From Leptasterias polaris (taxonomy: Eukaryota > Echinodermata > Asteroidea > Forcipulatida > Asteriidae), in the NCBI GenBank assembly GCA_037783415.1, contig JAZGTN010000023.1, positions 968,501-1,032,500 on the forward strand: a stretch of DNA of 64,000 nucleotides, read 5' to 3'. A program made the translations under genes and the position numbers. Of this stretch, positions 22,741 through 34,342 are shown one piece after another. The notes under the pieces are model-generated. The model was given only the letters and a program-made list of their open reading frames with translations. It did not search any database and was not told the DNA's origin. How positions within the stretch are numbered: position 1 is the stretch's first letter; the number at the start of each line of letters is the position of its first letter.

Positions 22741-25610
22741 TGCATGTATTTATTTATTTATTTATTCATTCAGGCTTTAAAAAACAAAAAAAATACAATA
22801 AACAGAAGACTGAGAAAAAACAGTCAGACGAAATATGAAAAACAGGGGGATATGTAGAAAAACAAAAACAAACAGCAGCCTAGGGATTGCCCAAAAGCGA
22901 ACTTAATCACTATCTAAAAGAGCAATCCCCGTAAAAAAGAGAAACATTAAAACAAACAGTCAGATACCAAAAATACAAGGAAGATTATAAAAATATACTC
23001 TAATAAAAACATTATGTACACAGTTGTAAAAACATTATATTATATAAAAAGAAGTGCCTAAAGACTCACATGGCATATGGTCACGTCAATAAAATGTGAT
23101 TGAACAAAATAGTTTTATACCGAGGTGAGTCAATAGCTTGTTCTCTTAAAGAAGACGGTAAAACATTCCAAATATAAGGAAAATAGTTGAACACGGAATA
23201 TTTAAAAGAGTTTGTGCGGGCAAATCCAATTTTGGAAGTATAACTCTCAACATGGCGAGTATTAATAATAGGAAGCAGTTCCGGCTCGATGTCATACCTT
23301 TGGTGAAACAATGCAGAACAAAAACGAGAAGAAGATATTTTTACCTGTTATGAATGGAAGGAAGTTTAGGCCCTAAGGATGGTTAGGCGATCTTGGTAAC
23401 TAACATCCCGTCTGTAATTAAAACAAGCTCTGTTGAATCTGCGTTGGAAGTTGACGACCTCAAGGGAGTCTTGGCTAATATAAGGAAGTAAGGACAATTG
23501 ATGGGACGCGTCGGCTGCGAGTAATATTCATGGCTTTACATTTTTTAACGTTAAGTATAGCACCATTGTGAGTAGTTCATTCAAATCATTTTGAAGGGTA
23601 GCAGAGTCCTGGGAACAATTTATATTGCGGAATATTATAGTGTCATCTGCATACTGGGTAACTGAGGAGGAAACGTTGTTAGAGAGGTCATTAATAAAAA
23701 ATATTGAATAACAAAGGGAGCTAAAATGGAACCTTGAGGTACTCCAGAGGTAACATTACACCAGTCAGAAAATGAGCCCTGGAAAAATAACTCGTTGCGA
23801 ATTAAGGGCAACTGAGGAAAAATTTAAACCAGTTGAAAAGAGACCCACAGATACCATACTTATGTAATTTACTTAAAAGTTTGATGTGAGGGACCTTATC
23901 TATGGCACGTCAAAGCCGAATTTATTCAACCCTGCACGGAAACTGCGGCAACATTAAAAAAATATATCACAACATAACAAGAACCTGAACTACTTTGCAA
24001 TGTACGTCAACAGTAGTATTTACACTGTTCAACATTTAACAAAATTAGTGGCAACAAATTTAAATTGTGTCAACGTGATGAAAAACATGGGTCAACATTG
24101 TTACAAAATATGCTTCAACCCACATAAAATTTATGTCAACATTTTGTAAAATTACCTGTCAACATTCACGTAAAAATACATGTCAACATTTCAAAAAAAT
24201 ATTTGTCAACATTGTTGTAACAAAATGTGTCAACCATGTGAACATTATATGCCAACATTTTGGAAAATATATGTCAACATTCCCTTGAAAATACATTTCA
24301 ACATTTATGTGAAAACACATGACAACAATTGTAAAAAAGATATATCAAGATTCACGGACCAACGAGTTCGATTACCTCGGTGGAATGAGGTTGCAGCAGC
24401 TTTAGTCTGGTTCCAAAAATTCCCTTACGACGTCGACTCAAAATCTTCGTTTCGTCGACCGTATTCAGATACGTCGGGTCTGGTATCCAGACTACAGCTG
24501 CTTGTACGATTGCGCTTGCGCAGAGACAACCGGAATTGAGATACCGCCATGTTCAACTTCTAATCTTGGTATGTCAAAAATGAGATAATTTTGCAGGTTC
24601 TTAGCGTAGACATGTACTTTCTAGTTAATTAATCAGAACAATTTTATTTTATTTTAATGTTGACAAATATTCCGATGGAGAAGAAACTAGAGATTCAGTT
24701 TTTGTTAACTACAAAAACAAGGTGTTCGTTTTAGACAAAACTATCAATGTTGCGCATATTTTGTTTTCAATGTTGACACATGTTTTTTCCCGCGTTGGCA
24801 TATGTTTTTGAAAGAACTAATTGCCTCATTTTTGTTTGTTATGTTGAACGGTTAATGTTACTATTGAAACAGCTTATAAAGTTGTTGAATGTTTGTTTTA
24901 AATGTTGTGGTGTATATTTTGAAATGTTGTTGCAGCTGCCGTCCAGGGTTGAATGAATTCCGCATGTTGATGCATGTTTTTTAAAATGTTGACAAGTTTT
25001 TGTAAATGTTGGACAATAAATATTGCTGTTGACAAAAACTTGTCAAATTGTTGAAGATAATTTTTTAATGTTGAGTTGTTTTTTTAATGTTGCGGTATTT
25101 TTTTAATGTTGCCGCAGTTTCCGTGCAGGGTTGAATAAATTCCGCTTTGGCGTGCCATACTTATCAAAGGCCCGAGCCCAGTCAAGAAAGATTGCATCAA
25201 TCCTGGGGTGTTGACATTTGTCAAGATTAGAAGCCCAATCATGATAAATCCTTGAAATCTGGGTAGAACATGATCTTCCAGTGAGAAAACCGTGTTGGGC
25301 CCTCGACAACATTCCAAATGTATGTAGATGGTTGGAAAGTCGACGAGAAACAATACCTTCGAGGACTTTCCCAACAGAAGAGCAGATGGAAATGGGACGA
25401 TAATTCTGAATATCAGCACTATTGCCAGGTTTAGGTATGGGGACCACATTGGCCTCCTTCCACGCCATCGGGACCTCACCTATCTGTAGGGATAAATTAA
25501 AAAGTTTGGCAAGGGTATGGGAGATGGCCGAGGCAGTGTTGTTGAGCATAAAAGAACTGATACCATCAGGACCAGGGGATTTGGAGTTCTTCAGAGAGAG
25601 GAGCAATTTT
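22741..25610 (-). mobile_element. Decayed non-LTR retrotransposon (LINE), split by a DNA transposon
   Basis: Read on the minus strand, 25606-25166 encodes an N-terminal reverse-transcriptase part (KNSKSPGPDGI, NYRPIS, QHGFLTGRS, FLDWARAFDK). The frame then meets the insertion 23901-25159 and resumes at 23900 with DKVPH. Further on are the palm motifs SGVPQGSILAP (near 23717-23752) and the catalytic YADD (23642-23653), in different frames, so frameshifts are present. A C-terminal piece (23311-23081, WNVLPSSLR) follows. The 3' end runs into a TTTA/AATA microsatellite at 22745-22770, typical of CR1/L2-type tails. It is a dead copy: 5'-truncated, frameshifted and interrupted. Confidence 0.88.
23901..25159. 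mobile_element. Foldback-type DNA transposon inserted in the LINE
   Basis: A 1259-base element with terminal inverted repeats of about 60 bases. The left begins TATGGCACGTCAAAGCC and the right, inverted, TATGGCACGCCAAAGCG; both continue GAATTTATTCAACCCTGC. It is flanked by the direct repeat CTTATC (23895-23900 and 25160-25165). Subterminal regions carry irregular copies of GTCAACATT on the left (24050-24330) and its inverse AATGTTGAC on the right (24650-25110). The central 24340-24590 is unique-looking. No transposase frame is visible, so it is non-autonomous. Confidence 0.88.
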
Positions 25611-25951
25611 TGAACTTCTCTACTATAGATGTGAAGATCCCACTGAGTGGAGTGAGGCCAATGTGTTCACCACAGTTGTCTAAAAGATGCCCTGCTTGCA
25701 AATTATTTACTGACTCGGTCTTGCTGAAATGAGATTGAAAATGGCGATTGAATGAATGGCAAATAAGTTAATGTAGTTACGCCAATGGACTGTGCACCCC
25801 CTTATTTCTTTGCCCTGCTTACCACCCTCCCCCAAATTGTATATTTGCCAATGGAAAGTGTGCCCATTATCCTTTAAAAACAAATAAACCTTCTTCTTCT
25901 TTCTTATCTTTCCTATCTTTAAGACCCTTATTTCAAGTGATGACGAGATGG
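25611..25951. other. No gene recognised
   Basis: Left-over sequence between the LINE and a MITE, possibly an older LINE 5' part. No frame shows recognisable motifs. Confidence 0.45.
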
Positions 25952-26128
25952 AATAGACCTTATGCATATGACGTCATTTGAGTAGGGCGCCCTCACCTAG
26001 AGGTCAAAAGGAAGATGTTCATTGGCCAGTCCTGTGCGCCGCGCGTACAAATCAGCGCGTTTCCATTGTTTCGTCATCAGTTTACCTCTAAGATGGCGGC
26101 TTGGTGACGTCAATGCATAAGGTCTATT
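25952..26128. mobile_element. MITE carrying CRE and YY1-like motifs (copy 1)
   Basis: A 177-base element with inverted ends AATAGACCTTATGCAT and ATGCATAAGGTCTATT. Just inside each end lies the palindrome TGACGTCA, and AAGATGGCGGC lies near the right end. The same sequence recurs at 42991-43163 with only a few differences. It has no coding capacity. Confidence 0.9.
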
Positions 26129-26936
26129 GATAAAGACAAAGTTATCTTTGGGTGACAAAAACAATTCCTTGCAGACGCCCTGTTGGGGAGATCATCGAAG
26201 CAAACAAACAAATACCCAACAACAAACAAACAAACAAAAATCCACAATAGACAAGACAACGATCTATAAGAAGAGACAGTCAAATGTCACTTACTCAAAT
26301 AAATTGATTAAATATCAACATTTCTAAATTTTCTTCATTATCAATGGTAATGATTTATTATCGAAGATCAAATAGAAAAACAAAACTTCTTAAAGATGCT
26401 GCTACTTTTAATTAAGCATTTATAATGATTTATCTTTACATTGCACTGGATGTTCCAAATAAACATTAATACATATTACTGTTTATCTAGATTAGGTACC
26501 ATTTAAATTACAATCATTTCAACTCACTTGAATTACAATATTTTACAAAACAGTAAATCATTTGAAACGTAGTATTACATAAGAATGGTTTAAATTACAG
26601 AAAAAGTTGCATGATGCACTAAACACAGAAATCTGAAAATGTCGCATAAATCTTGTGTATTTCTTAAGCAAAAATGGTCAGGGAGCCAGTCACATGTTAT
26701 GTTAACTACATACTATTTTGACAGGTAACCTGTTAATGAAGATTGTTTCATGCTAAGTAATATTATATAACAATCACCTAGGAAACCAGCCAGGCACAAT
26801 ACATAATCAAGTGACCTTTAACTAGTAACTAGTTCATGGTTAGTAAATCATAGACCCCCCCCCCCCTTGCATATGCTGCCACCACCAAGAACAAACACCA
26901 GAAATATGCACCACACTCAACTATCAGCCAATACAC
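26129..26936. other. No gene recognised
   Basis: AT-rich sequence; a poly-C run at 26853-26866. No exon, tandem repeat or hairpin element could be supported. Confidence 0.5.
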
Positions 26937-27060
26937 CGATCCATTAAGCCACGCCCATTTCTCATTGACCAATCACAACCGCGAAATCTGATCACCGTTT
27001 GGTGATCTTTGCACTAATGGTGATCGGTCAACTCGTAAGGAGGCGGGGCTTAATGGATCG
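26937..27060. mobile_element. MITE with CGATCCATTAAGCC termini
   Basis: About 124 bases, left end CGATCCATTAAGCCACGCCC, right end AGGCGGGGCTTAATGGATCG, which is its near inverse. Inside, GACCAATCAC and GTGATCGGTC extend the pairing. Confidence 0.8.
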
Positions 27061-27317
27061 ATCTATTAAAAGTCTTTCTTTGACCTCAGTGAGGGCGCTG
27101 TTTATATGCAAGGGTCTAAAATTATTTAGAAACTATGCAACTGAACCAAATGCATCGCTCAATATTAATAAATTAGTGCAATTCATATCAGGTACAGCAG
27201 TGTAAAGCAGGGTACATGTATATAGAAAGACAATAGAGAGGCATGCATACATCACACAAACAATATCATATCATATACAGAGAATGTCACAACATGGCCA
27301 CAATAAGCTATGTGCAG

Positions 27318-27645
27318 GTTAGATTTGAATGATGTCTGCTACAATGCCTTGTTAGGTCACAAGTGAATGCTAAATTTGAATTCTTCAGACTACATCCAGT
27401 ATTACTTTTTCACATTGTTAGGGTCAAGCTTACACAAATGACAAACACCTATATACACAATTCTGAAATATGTCCCACAAATGTAAGATACAGTTTTGTC
27501 GATCTGGAAGTTGTGATTAAAAGCTTGCCCCTGACCATGTGACATAGCAACGCTGAATGTAGTCTGAAGAATTCAAATATTAAGCATTCAATTGTGACCA
27601 CACAATACATTGTACCAGATATCATTTGAATCTAACTAAAAAAAT
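27318..27645. mobile_element. Foldback element with about 120-bp arms
   Basis: The left arm (27318-27435) and the inverse of the right arm (27645-27525) share GTTAGATTTGAATGATGTCT, TACAATG, GGTCACAA, TGAATGCT, TTTGAATTCTTCAGACTACA and CAAGCTT in the same order. The loop is about 90 bases. It lies downstream of the NEURL1 gene. Confidence 0.78.
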
Positions 27646-27672
27646 GACTTACTGATGTATGAAGTAGATATA

Positions 27673-27749
27673 ACTGGCATACCATTGGACTAAGGTAGGG
27701 GCGGAGATAGGGGAGGTAATTATCCTACCATTATGTCCAGTATGCCAGT
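27673..27749. repeat. Short palindromic element
   Basis: Inverted ends ACTGGCATACC and GTATGCCAGT, with GGTAGG/CCTACC pairing further in, over 77 bases. Probably a very short MITE. Confidence 0.65.
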
Positions 27750-27804
27750 CTAAAAATGTAGACCTGTTTATAATTAGTTTAATGCCCACTTTCCAATTAA
27801 GCTA

Positions 27805-27861
27805 CCTAAGATCCGCCCACTTGCCTAAGATCCGCCCACTTGCCTAAGATCCGCCCACTTG
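27805..27861 (+). repeat. 19-bp tandem repeat, 3 copies
   Basis: Three perfect copies of CCTAAGATCCGCCCACTTG. Confidence 0.95.
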
Positions 27862-30606
27862 CCTAAGGAAGAGTATAAGACCTACTGTTTGACGTCCCGA
27901 CCCAACAAACTTAGGAATCATAGAAGGTAAATAGATTAATCAATTGTTATTACCTATATGTTTTTTTCTTTCCCTAAACCTTACTACTCTACACATGACA
28001 CTGTACAACGACCAAACAAGTCCAATTTCGTTGAGCTGTTTTGTGAAATATGCTTAAGTAGAGTGTGGTAACCAACCAAATAACCATGTTTTGTATGGTG
28101 TAAGTAACTGGTTCCTCGCTATATGCTTAGTCAGTTAACATGTCTGCTTTAATTCAAAGAATTGGACGTAATCTTAACAGAAGAACATGAAACTGACAAC
28201 CAGTGTCACCCATAGACCTAAATGGTTTTATACCGAGTTAATAGCACCACACAATGGATGATAATCAATGGATATATTCTATTATTGTGAACAATAACTA
28301 CATACTCTTGGTTATTACGACAAAGTGACCTTTTCCAACAAAATATCATTAAGTTTTCAAAACACATAACCTATAAACAAAGTTTTTATTTTATTCAAAT
28401 GTCCTAGAAGACACTAGTTCTGCCCTGCTGAAAATAATGTTTTCTTTCTTCATCTAAACCAAAACTACAGAATTGGAGTAGCTATTTCTTCCAGGGTTTG
28501 TTGATAACTGAAGGACTTGTGCTTTGAAAGTCAACCTTAGGGGAGCTTGATAATATCCAAGCTTTCTTCTCCTCACTTTCTTTTTCGTAAATTATATGAA
28601 CTGGTCTTAATTTTTGAAACGTTTATACTACACCACTTTTCAATCAATATACATCTTTTATCAAGCTAATATATTTTGTATTTATATACAGACACGCAAA
28701 CAATATACAAACAAAATCAACTTATTATAAAAGATCAAAATGTAAACCCAAAGATGTATATTTGTACAAAAAAGAAGTGACAATTTCTTAAGTAATTATG
28801 CTAATGCGGTCCATTTTATAGCATTAAAGCTCCGCAGCCAACCTTCTAGGGGACATGTTTCCAATGCCAGTCTTACAGTTGTTGTACTCACAAGACATCA
28901 GGGGCCAATTTCATAGCTGCTGCACAAAAGCTGCTCAGAAAAAATTAACTTTGGCAAAATGACTTCTGCAATGCAAAGATCTGCTTTGAACAGTGAAATA
29001 CTTTCTTGTCTCATTCTGTGTCAAAATGATTTCTTTTTAACACCATATCAGCTGGCTAGAACTGAAATGTCAACTGGCTAGATAAAATCCAAGCTCATTG
29101 AATGTCAGCTATGCATACTTGGCTGTCCTTGTTCTGCATAAAGTTTGCAAGTTACTTCCTGACTCAGTCCCCCAGCCGGGATAAACAACAATGCCATTGT
29201 AAAGCCTCGTTATCACTAATCTCATAAATTATTTTAATATTTACTATCATTTACAATTAATGTGAGATAATATTGCTTCTAAAAGGGGACTACAATAAGT
29301 ACGGTATAAAAATGCATAAAATACATGTACTTTCATGTTAAAGTCAAACGTTTCATTTGCCGCCAAGGTGCATATTTCTGCAACTGAGATTCCAACATTG
29401 TTAAATTCAAGAGAAATGTTTACCTTTTAAATTTGACCACTTCAATTTGTAAATCCAACGTTGGTTGCTCCGTATATAAGTGATGCATTTATCATGTGTC
29501 TGCCTTTCTTCAATTGCTAACTTCTGATATCATACATACATGAAATAACTTTTCTCTGCGTAAATATTAATCATTCATTCTACAATGACATACATCTTGT
29601 CATATCTGTGTAACCTGTACAAATGTAAAGTAGGAATGGTGGGTTTTATAAAAAGTGCATATATATATGTAGAAGACTGAAACAAACAAATTCACTTCAA
29701 TCACATTCTCCCTCCAAAAGTATGACTGGAATCTTCTTCTATCCGTACTTTATAATTACACCAGGTTTTGATTTCACAAAGCACTAAGATTCATCTTAAG
29801 ATGAGTTAACAATATTGCCATGGCAATTTTTTATTGTGACATCACACTTATGCTTAGCAACTCTCACCCAGGTACATCCGTTTGCGCCCTCTCTCTGTAT
29901 CAAATCTTCATGTACTGATAGACATGTGTGTGCTGTAACTGGGTGAGAGTTCATAATTTCGTGTACAGCTACAGGCCTGCTTTGATCACGACGACACAGC
30001 CCCCTCTAAGATTTATACACGCACTAAGATCAATCTTAGCTCTTTGTGAAATTGATTCCAGCATGAGAATGTCATGAATCATATTTTGTTTGCTTAGAAA
30101 TAGTTTCAAGAAAGAACTCGAGGTGAAAACCTCTTTGCATCTACGATGAGAGATTTCTCCGATAGTTGGTTTGTCTTTGTTATTACTAACATCATGATAG
30201 TTTGCAGCACTTTACCATATAACGTCAGCTTGGTGTAAAACACGGATTCATAACACAACTTGCGTGTCATCAAAAGAATCCATTTTGGCACTTGACTAAA
30301 ATTGTGCAACATTCGTACATTGTGTAATTTCTTAGGAACAAACATACGTTTGTTTTGTTTAAGAGGAGGTACTTTTTTAAATGTAGCATATCAGACAAAG
30401 TCATTTCCAGAGATGACTCATACTCAAGATGGCTGCACTTTATCAAAAATCCAGTACTATTTCTGCTTATTTTTTAAAGTTTGTTATGTAGTTTCTCTCT
30501 TAGTTATTGCTATGTTTGTGTTCTAAGCTCTTGATTGAATAGTGTTGGTTTTTCATTGTACCAAGCCGACGCTACATGTGAGGCTAGACGTACATTGTAC
30601 CACTAC
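27862..30606 (-). other. Downstream flank and probable 3' UTR of NEURL1
   Basis: No separate gene was found in 2.7 kb after the NEURL1 stop codon at 30607. Vertebrate and fly neuralized transcripts have long 3' untranslated regions, so part of this is probably transcribed. On the minus strand an AATAAA lies near 28390. The MITE at 29770-30058 lies inside it. A GGGGCCAATTTCATAGCTGC block at 28900 resembles the start of another short repeat family. Confidence 0.45.
29770..30058. mobile_element. MITE with TTTCACAAAG..CTAAGAT termini
   Basis: Left end GATTTCACAAAGCACTAAG, right end ATCTTAGCTCTTTGTGAAAT, which is its near inverse, about 289 bases apart. A related end (TTAAGATTAATCTTAGTGCT followed by TTATGAAATC) occurs at 50214-50250 in ENO4 intron 2. 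Confidence 0.72.
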
Positions 30607-33600
30607 TTACGTCTTGTAGAATTTGATGATGTCATGAATTGGAGCTCGGCAGAGAGGGCAGGGATCTCCCCTCTCTTTAAGTTTCACTCCACAGGCAAGA
30701 CAACAACAGATGTGGCCGCATCGATAGAACACTGCATCAGGGAGATTCTCAAAGCATACTGTGCACTCGTTGTCTTGTCTTAGAGGCGGTTTGGTCGGAC
30801 GAGGGGGTGCTTGACGGCGGGATTTACCCTGACTGCCACTCCCTTCGGTTGATTTAGCCTTAGAAGCAGCTGACATAGAGTGTTGTCTTGGAGGAGGAGT
30901 TGGAACCTTCTCAAGATCATCTCTTACATGTAATGCAAAGGCAGCTGCACCTTCAGCTTCATCAAATATACTCACATTGATATCATTGGCTGCGTCCCAG
31001 TCAGTTTGTGATGGCACTGGAGGTGGAGGGCTGTTTTTAAGTGCACCTGCAAGAAAAATTATAATTGATTTCTATCATATCTAGATTATTACAAAATGTT
31101 TACAATTCCAAAAACTCATTATGAGAGTAACTTTGTGGGACTTACATGTGAATAATCTTGTCAAAAAGAATCTTATGTTGTGTTTCTAATTGTACAGGAC
31201 ATCTAGTCTTTGCTCAAATTAATCATGGTCAGGAAGTGGTCTCACACATTGTATTCACAATTTTTTAAGCATCCATTTTAAAGCCCATGAATAATTGTCT
31301 AAGAGAAATCTTTTACTAACCTAGGATTTTGATTGTCTGAGTGGTGCCATACAAGTCAAAGAACATCCAGAGTGGTGTGGAGGTATCAACGTGCATCAAG
31401 ACTTTATCATTAGCACCTTCAGGTCCACTCATGTGAATCCTACCATCCTCATCTATTGTGAACCCTAAACTAGCTCCTTCTTCTAGTGTGTCGTAATCTC
31501 TGGTCATGACCCAGTACTCCTTACGGTCACAGACATCTTCTGCCTCAAGAGGTAGGGTATCGGGATCCAGACTCTCTGGATCACATGACGTCAAACCGAC
31601 ACCCATATGTCCAATATAGCAGTGGTTTACTGTCATAATCTTGACCATGATCCTCTCATTAAACTGGATGGGCCGACTAGTGAAGACTATCCCACCGCTG
31701 ACAGTAGTTGCTTTGCGTTCTGCTACAAATCTTTCCTCTTCAAGTACAATGTTACAGCCATGTTGACTGTGCAGCGGTAGTGGGTCGGGCTTGAGAGCAT
31801 TGGAACGTGTACTACTGGTACCTTGTGATGGCAACTCCTGACTATTACCATTACTACCAGGTAATAGGTCTGAGACCAAGCGAAGTGGATCCAAGAATCC
31901 AGAGGTAACAGACGAGGCACCTCTTGTGGATATCCTGTTGGATGTTGGGAAAGTGTCTAGAATGGACAAATATTTAGGACAAGTAGTTAATAATAATAAT
32001 GAACCATTATTGTATAGTGCATATAACATTCACAGAGAAGTCTCTATACGTGCTTTAAGATGAAAAAAGAGAAGTTATAGTAAGACAATAGAGACAAGTA
32101 AGTACATGAAGGAAAGTTTAGTTGACACAGTAAGAAATACTGAAGGCTATTGCAAAAATAAATATTTTTAGCTTTGTCTTAAATGAATTCACTGTTTGCA
32201 CTTGTTTTATGTTGTCGGGAAGACTATTCCATAACTCTGCCGCTGCTACTGCAAAAGCTCTGGCCCCATAAAATCTAGTGAAAGTCGAGGGACATACTAA
32301 GAAAGACTTGGATTTTGAGCAGAGATTTTGAACTGGATGATATTTTTGAATGAGGTCTTGCAGATATGTAGGGCCTACACCTTGCAAACATAAGAATGTT
32401 AACGAAAGGTATTTTATTGGAAGCCAGTGTTATTCATACAAAATAGGAGAAATGTGTTTACACTTTTTAGCACGTGTCACCAATCTCGCAGCCGAGGCAG
32501 TTTTCCTCGTGGTTTATTACTTGACACAATGATTACCAAAACCTTAGGTAAAGCTTACCAACAATTCTAACGCCAGTTGTGTTACCATAAACATCAATTA
32601 CTCCCCAAACAGGCCTTGATGTGTCTACTCCATTGAAGAACTCCATAAACGATTCTTGATTAACACTATAATACACTGTCCCATCTTCACTAAGGACAAA
32701 GTTAAGCACATTGCCATGCTTTGCACAGTTTTCTCTCAGAGCTTTTGCCCAGTTCCCAGCTCTTCCTGTCAGGTCTGGACATGCATACTTAGGGATTCCG
32801 TTACTACGCATAGAAAAAGGATCTTGTGAGGTGTAACCAAAACGTAACACACCGCTCCATCCAGCTGTATTCTGGATTAGTTCAAAGTGCAAAATCTCCC
32901 CAATGTGAATCGCTCTATGAGTGAACACCAAGGCATTGCAGAAACTTCCCATACGGGATGCTGTTTTGTGATCTGCGGACAATACGATGTTCTTGCCATG
33001 GATTGTATTGAAGTGGAAATCACTGTGGTGTTGTGCAGCTGGTTGAAGCAGCGAGTCCAGAGGCTGGAGGACATCATGGGGCCAGCTGGCCCTTCCAGGT
33101 TGTTGTGTGCTACGGTAGCTTCTATTTGGTTTTGCTCTGTAACCACTTGATGCTGCACTAGTGCTTGTGGTTCGTCTGCGCTCTGGTGCTGAGTCTGGTC
33201 GAGACCTACTGGAAGCCTGCTGGCTCGTGCCAGCTGTTGAGGAATGCGCTGGTGGTAGGTAAGAATAAAAGAAAACATACAAATTCTTTATTCTATGTTT
33301 AAATCTTCAAATACAATGAAAATTGCATCCCATCAGGCACACACTACCACAGCACCAACTGGATTGGCTAATTTTAAAATTTTGGGCTTTAATTTTATTT
33401 TATCCTTTACTTTTGGAAAATTTAGCTTGTCCCTTTATCATTGATGCTTCTTTCCCCAAATTTAGTAAAAAAAATCAGCACAATGGACTTGGACTTTGGA
33501 GTAGATAAACAGACATGTAAATAAAACAGAATTGTAACACCCCTTACAAATATTCTGCCTTTTGATTGGTTTAGAACGTGACACATGATATGTCTTATTT

Positions 33601-34342
33601 TTACTAGAAACTGTACGAACGCGACGCGCTATACATGCAGCTAACAAGGTACTATCCCATGGCCATCCCCATAGCAACCAATTCACTATACCCATAGCAA
33701 CAGCAGATTCTTGGTACAAATGTCTATGTTTGGGTTGTTGTAAAACAAAGATTGACTGCTTTTACAATACTTGTGCCTTGGCATGCTTGGTTATAAACTA
33801 AGACTTTCTCGGCACATAGATGATAGAATGGGCACCGTAGTTTTAACCATAGCACTTGAAGCAGATGTGTATACTAATTATGTCATTTTACACCAACCAT
33901 GGGAATTCCTTAATTCATGCTAACCATGCCCATGGTGATGGCTCTAAACACGAACTAAAAATAAACACAGAAAAAAACCTATTGGCGAGAGAAAACAAGC
34001 ACATCAGATCAGCAATCAATCAATAGCCTTTCGTCTTCTAACTTATTTGTGACATGGCATGAAGATGAAGATAAACTTAGATCTTCATACTTACTACTGA
34101 CTACTGTTACTAGTTTTACAAATTTAACTGAAAATAATTAGTTTAATCGTGGTTTAATTGGCAGATAGGAACATGTACGACTATACTCCACACGGAGGGA
34201 TGTACAAATTGAAAGAAGAAAATTGACTAGAACTAGAGAAGATAGAGCAGCGATTTGTGAACATTACGTCTGACATTATGAAAGTCGATTTACCTCTGTT
34301 GGCATTGTTAGAATTCGACACAGATGAAGAAGTTTGTCCCAT
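30607..34342 (-). CDS. NEURL1: Neuralized-type E3 ubiquitin-protein ligase (NHR-NHR-RING)
   Basis: Four coding exons on the minus strand, 34342-34294, 33248-32559, 31956-31321 and 31046-30607, give 604 residues, close to the vertebrate protein's length; codons split by introns join cleanly. The first exon starts MGQTSSS, a good N-myristoylation signal, which fits membrane anchoring. A Ser/Arg-rich linker leads to NHR domain 1 (about residues 92-246: SFCNALVFTHR, GYTSQDP, YACPDL, DVYGNT) and NHR domain 2 (about 307-458: ITVNHCYIGHMGVGLTS-like core, DLYGTTQTIKILG). The C-terminus is a C3HC4 RING (551-604: CTVC, RCGHICCC, CPLC). Neuralized proteins bind Delta/Jagged Notch ligands through the NHRs and ubiquitinate them for endocytosis. 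It is head-to-head with TEX261. A LINE fragment lies in its second intron. NEURL1 and NEURL1B cannot be separated by reading alone. Confidence 0.95.
32105..32400 (-). mobile_element. LINE ORF2 C-terminal fragment in NEURL1 intron 2
   Basis: A minus-strand frame reads YLQDLIQKYHP, then FYGARAFAVAAAELWNSLP, then SFKTKLKIFIF. This is the conserved tail just after the reverse-transcriptase domain in CR1/L2-type LINEs. It is in the same orientation as NEURL1 but lies wholly between the two NHR exons. Repeat sequence ending TGGTTTATTACTTGACA (about 32480-32530) is attached upstream. Confidence 0.85.
33669..33701 (-). promoter_or_regulatory. Two RFX-type half-sites (GTTGCTATGG) in NEURL1 intron 1
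   Basis: CCATAGCAAC occurs at 33669-33678 and 33692-33701, so GTTGCTATGG is read twice on the minus strand, 23 bases apart. This matches RFX-factor half-site wording. The same decamer is in the ANKRD53/ENO4 promoter gap. Function is inferred only. Confidence 0.4.

Noticed and set aside
32877..33278. 133-residue minus frame overlapping NEURL1 exon 2
   Set aside because: Alternative reading of the NHR1 exon; the NHR frame has clear domain identity.
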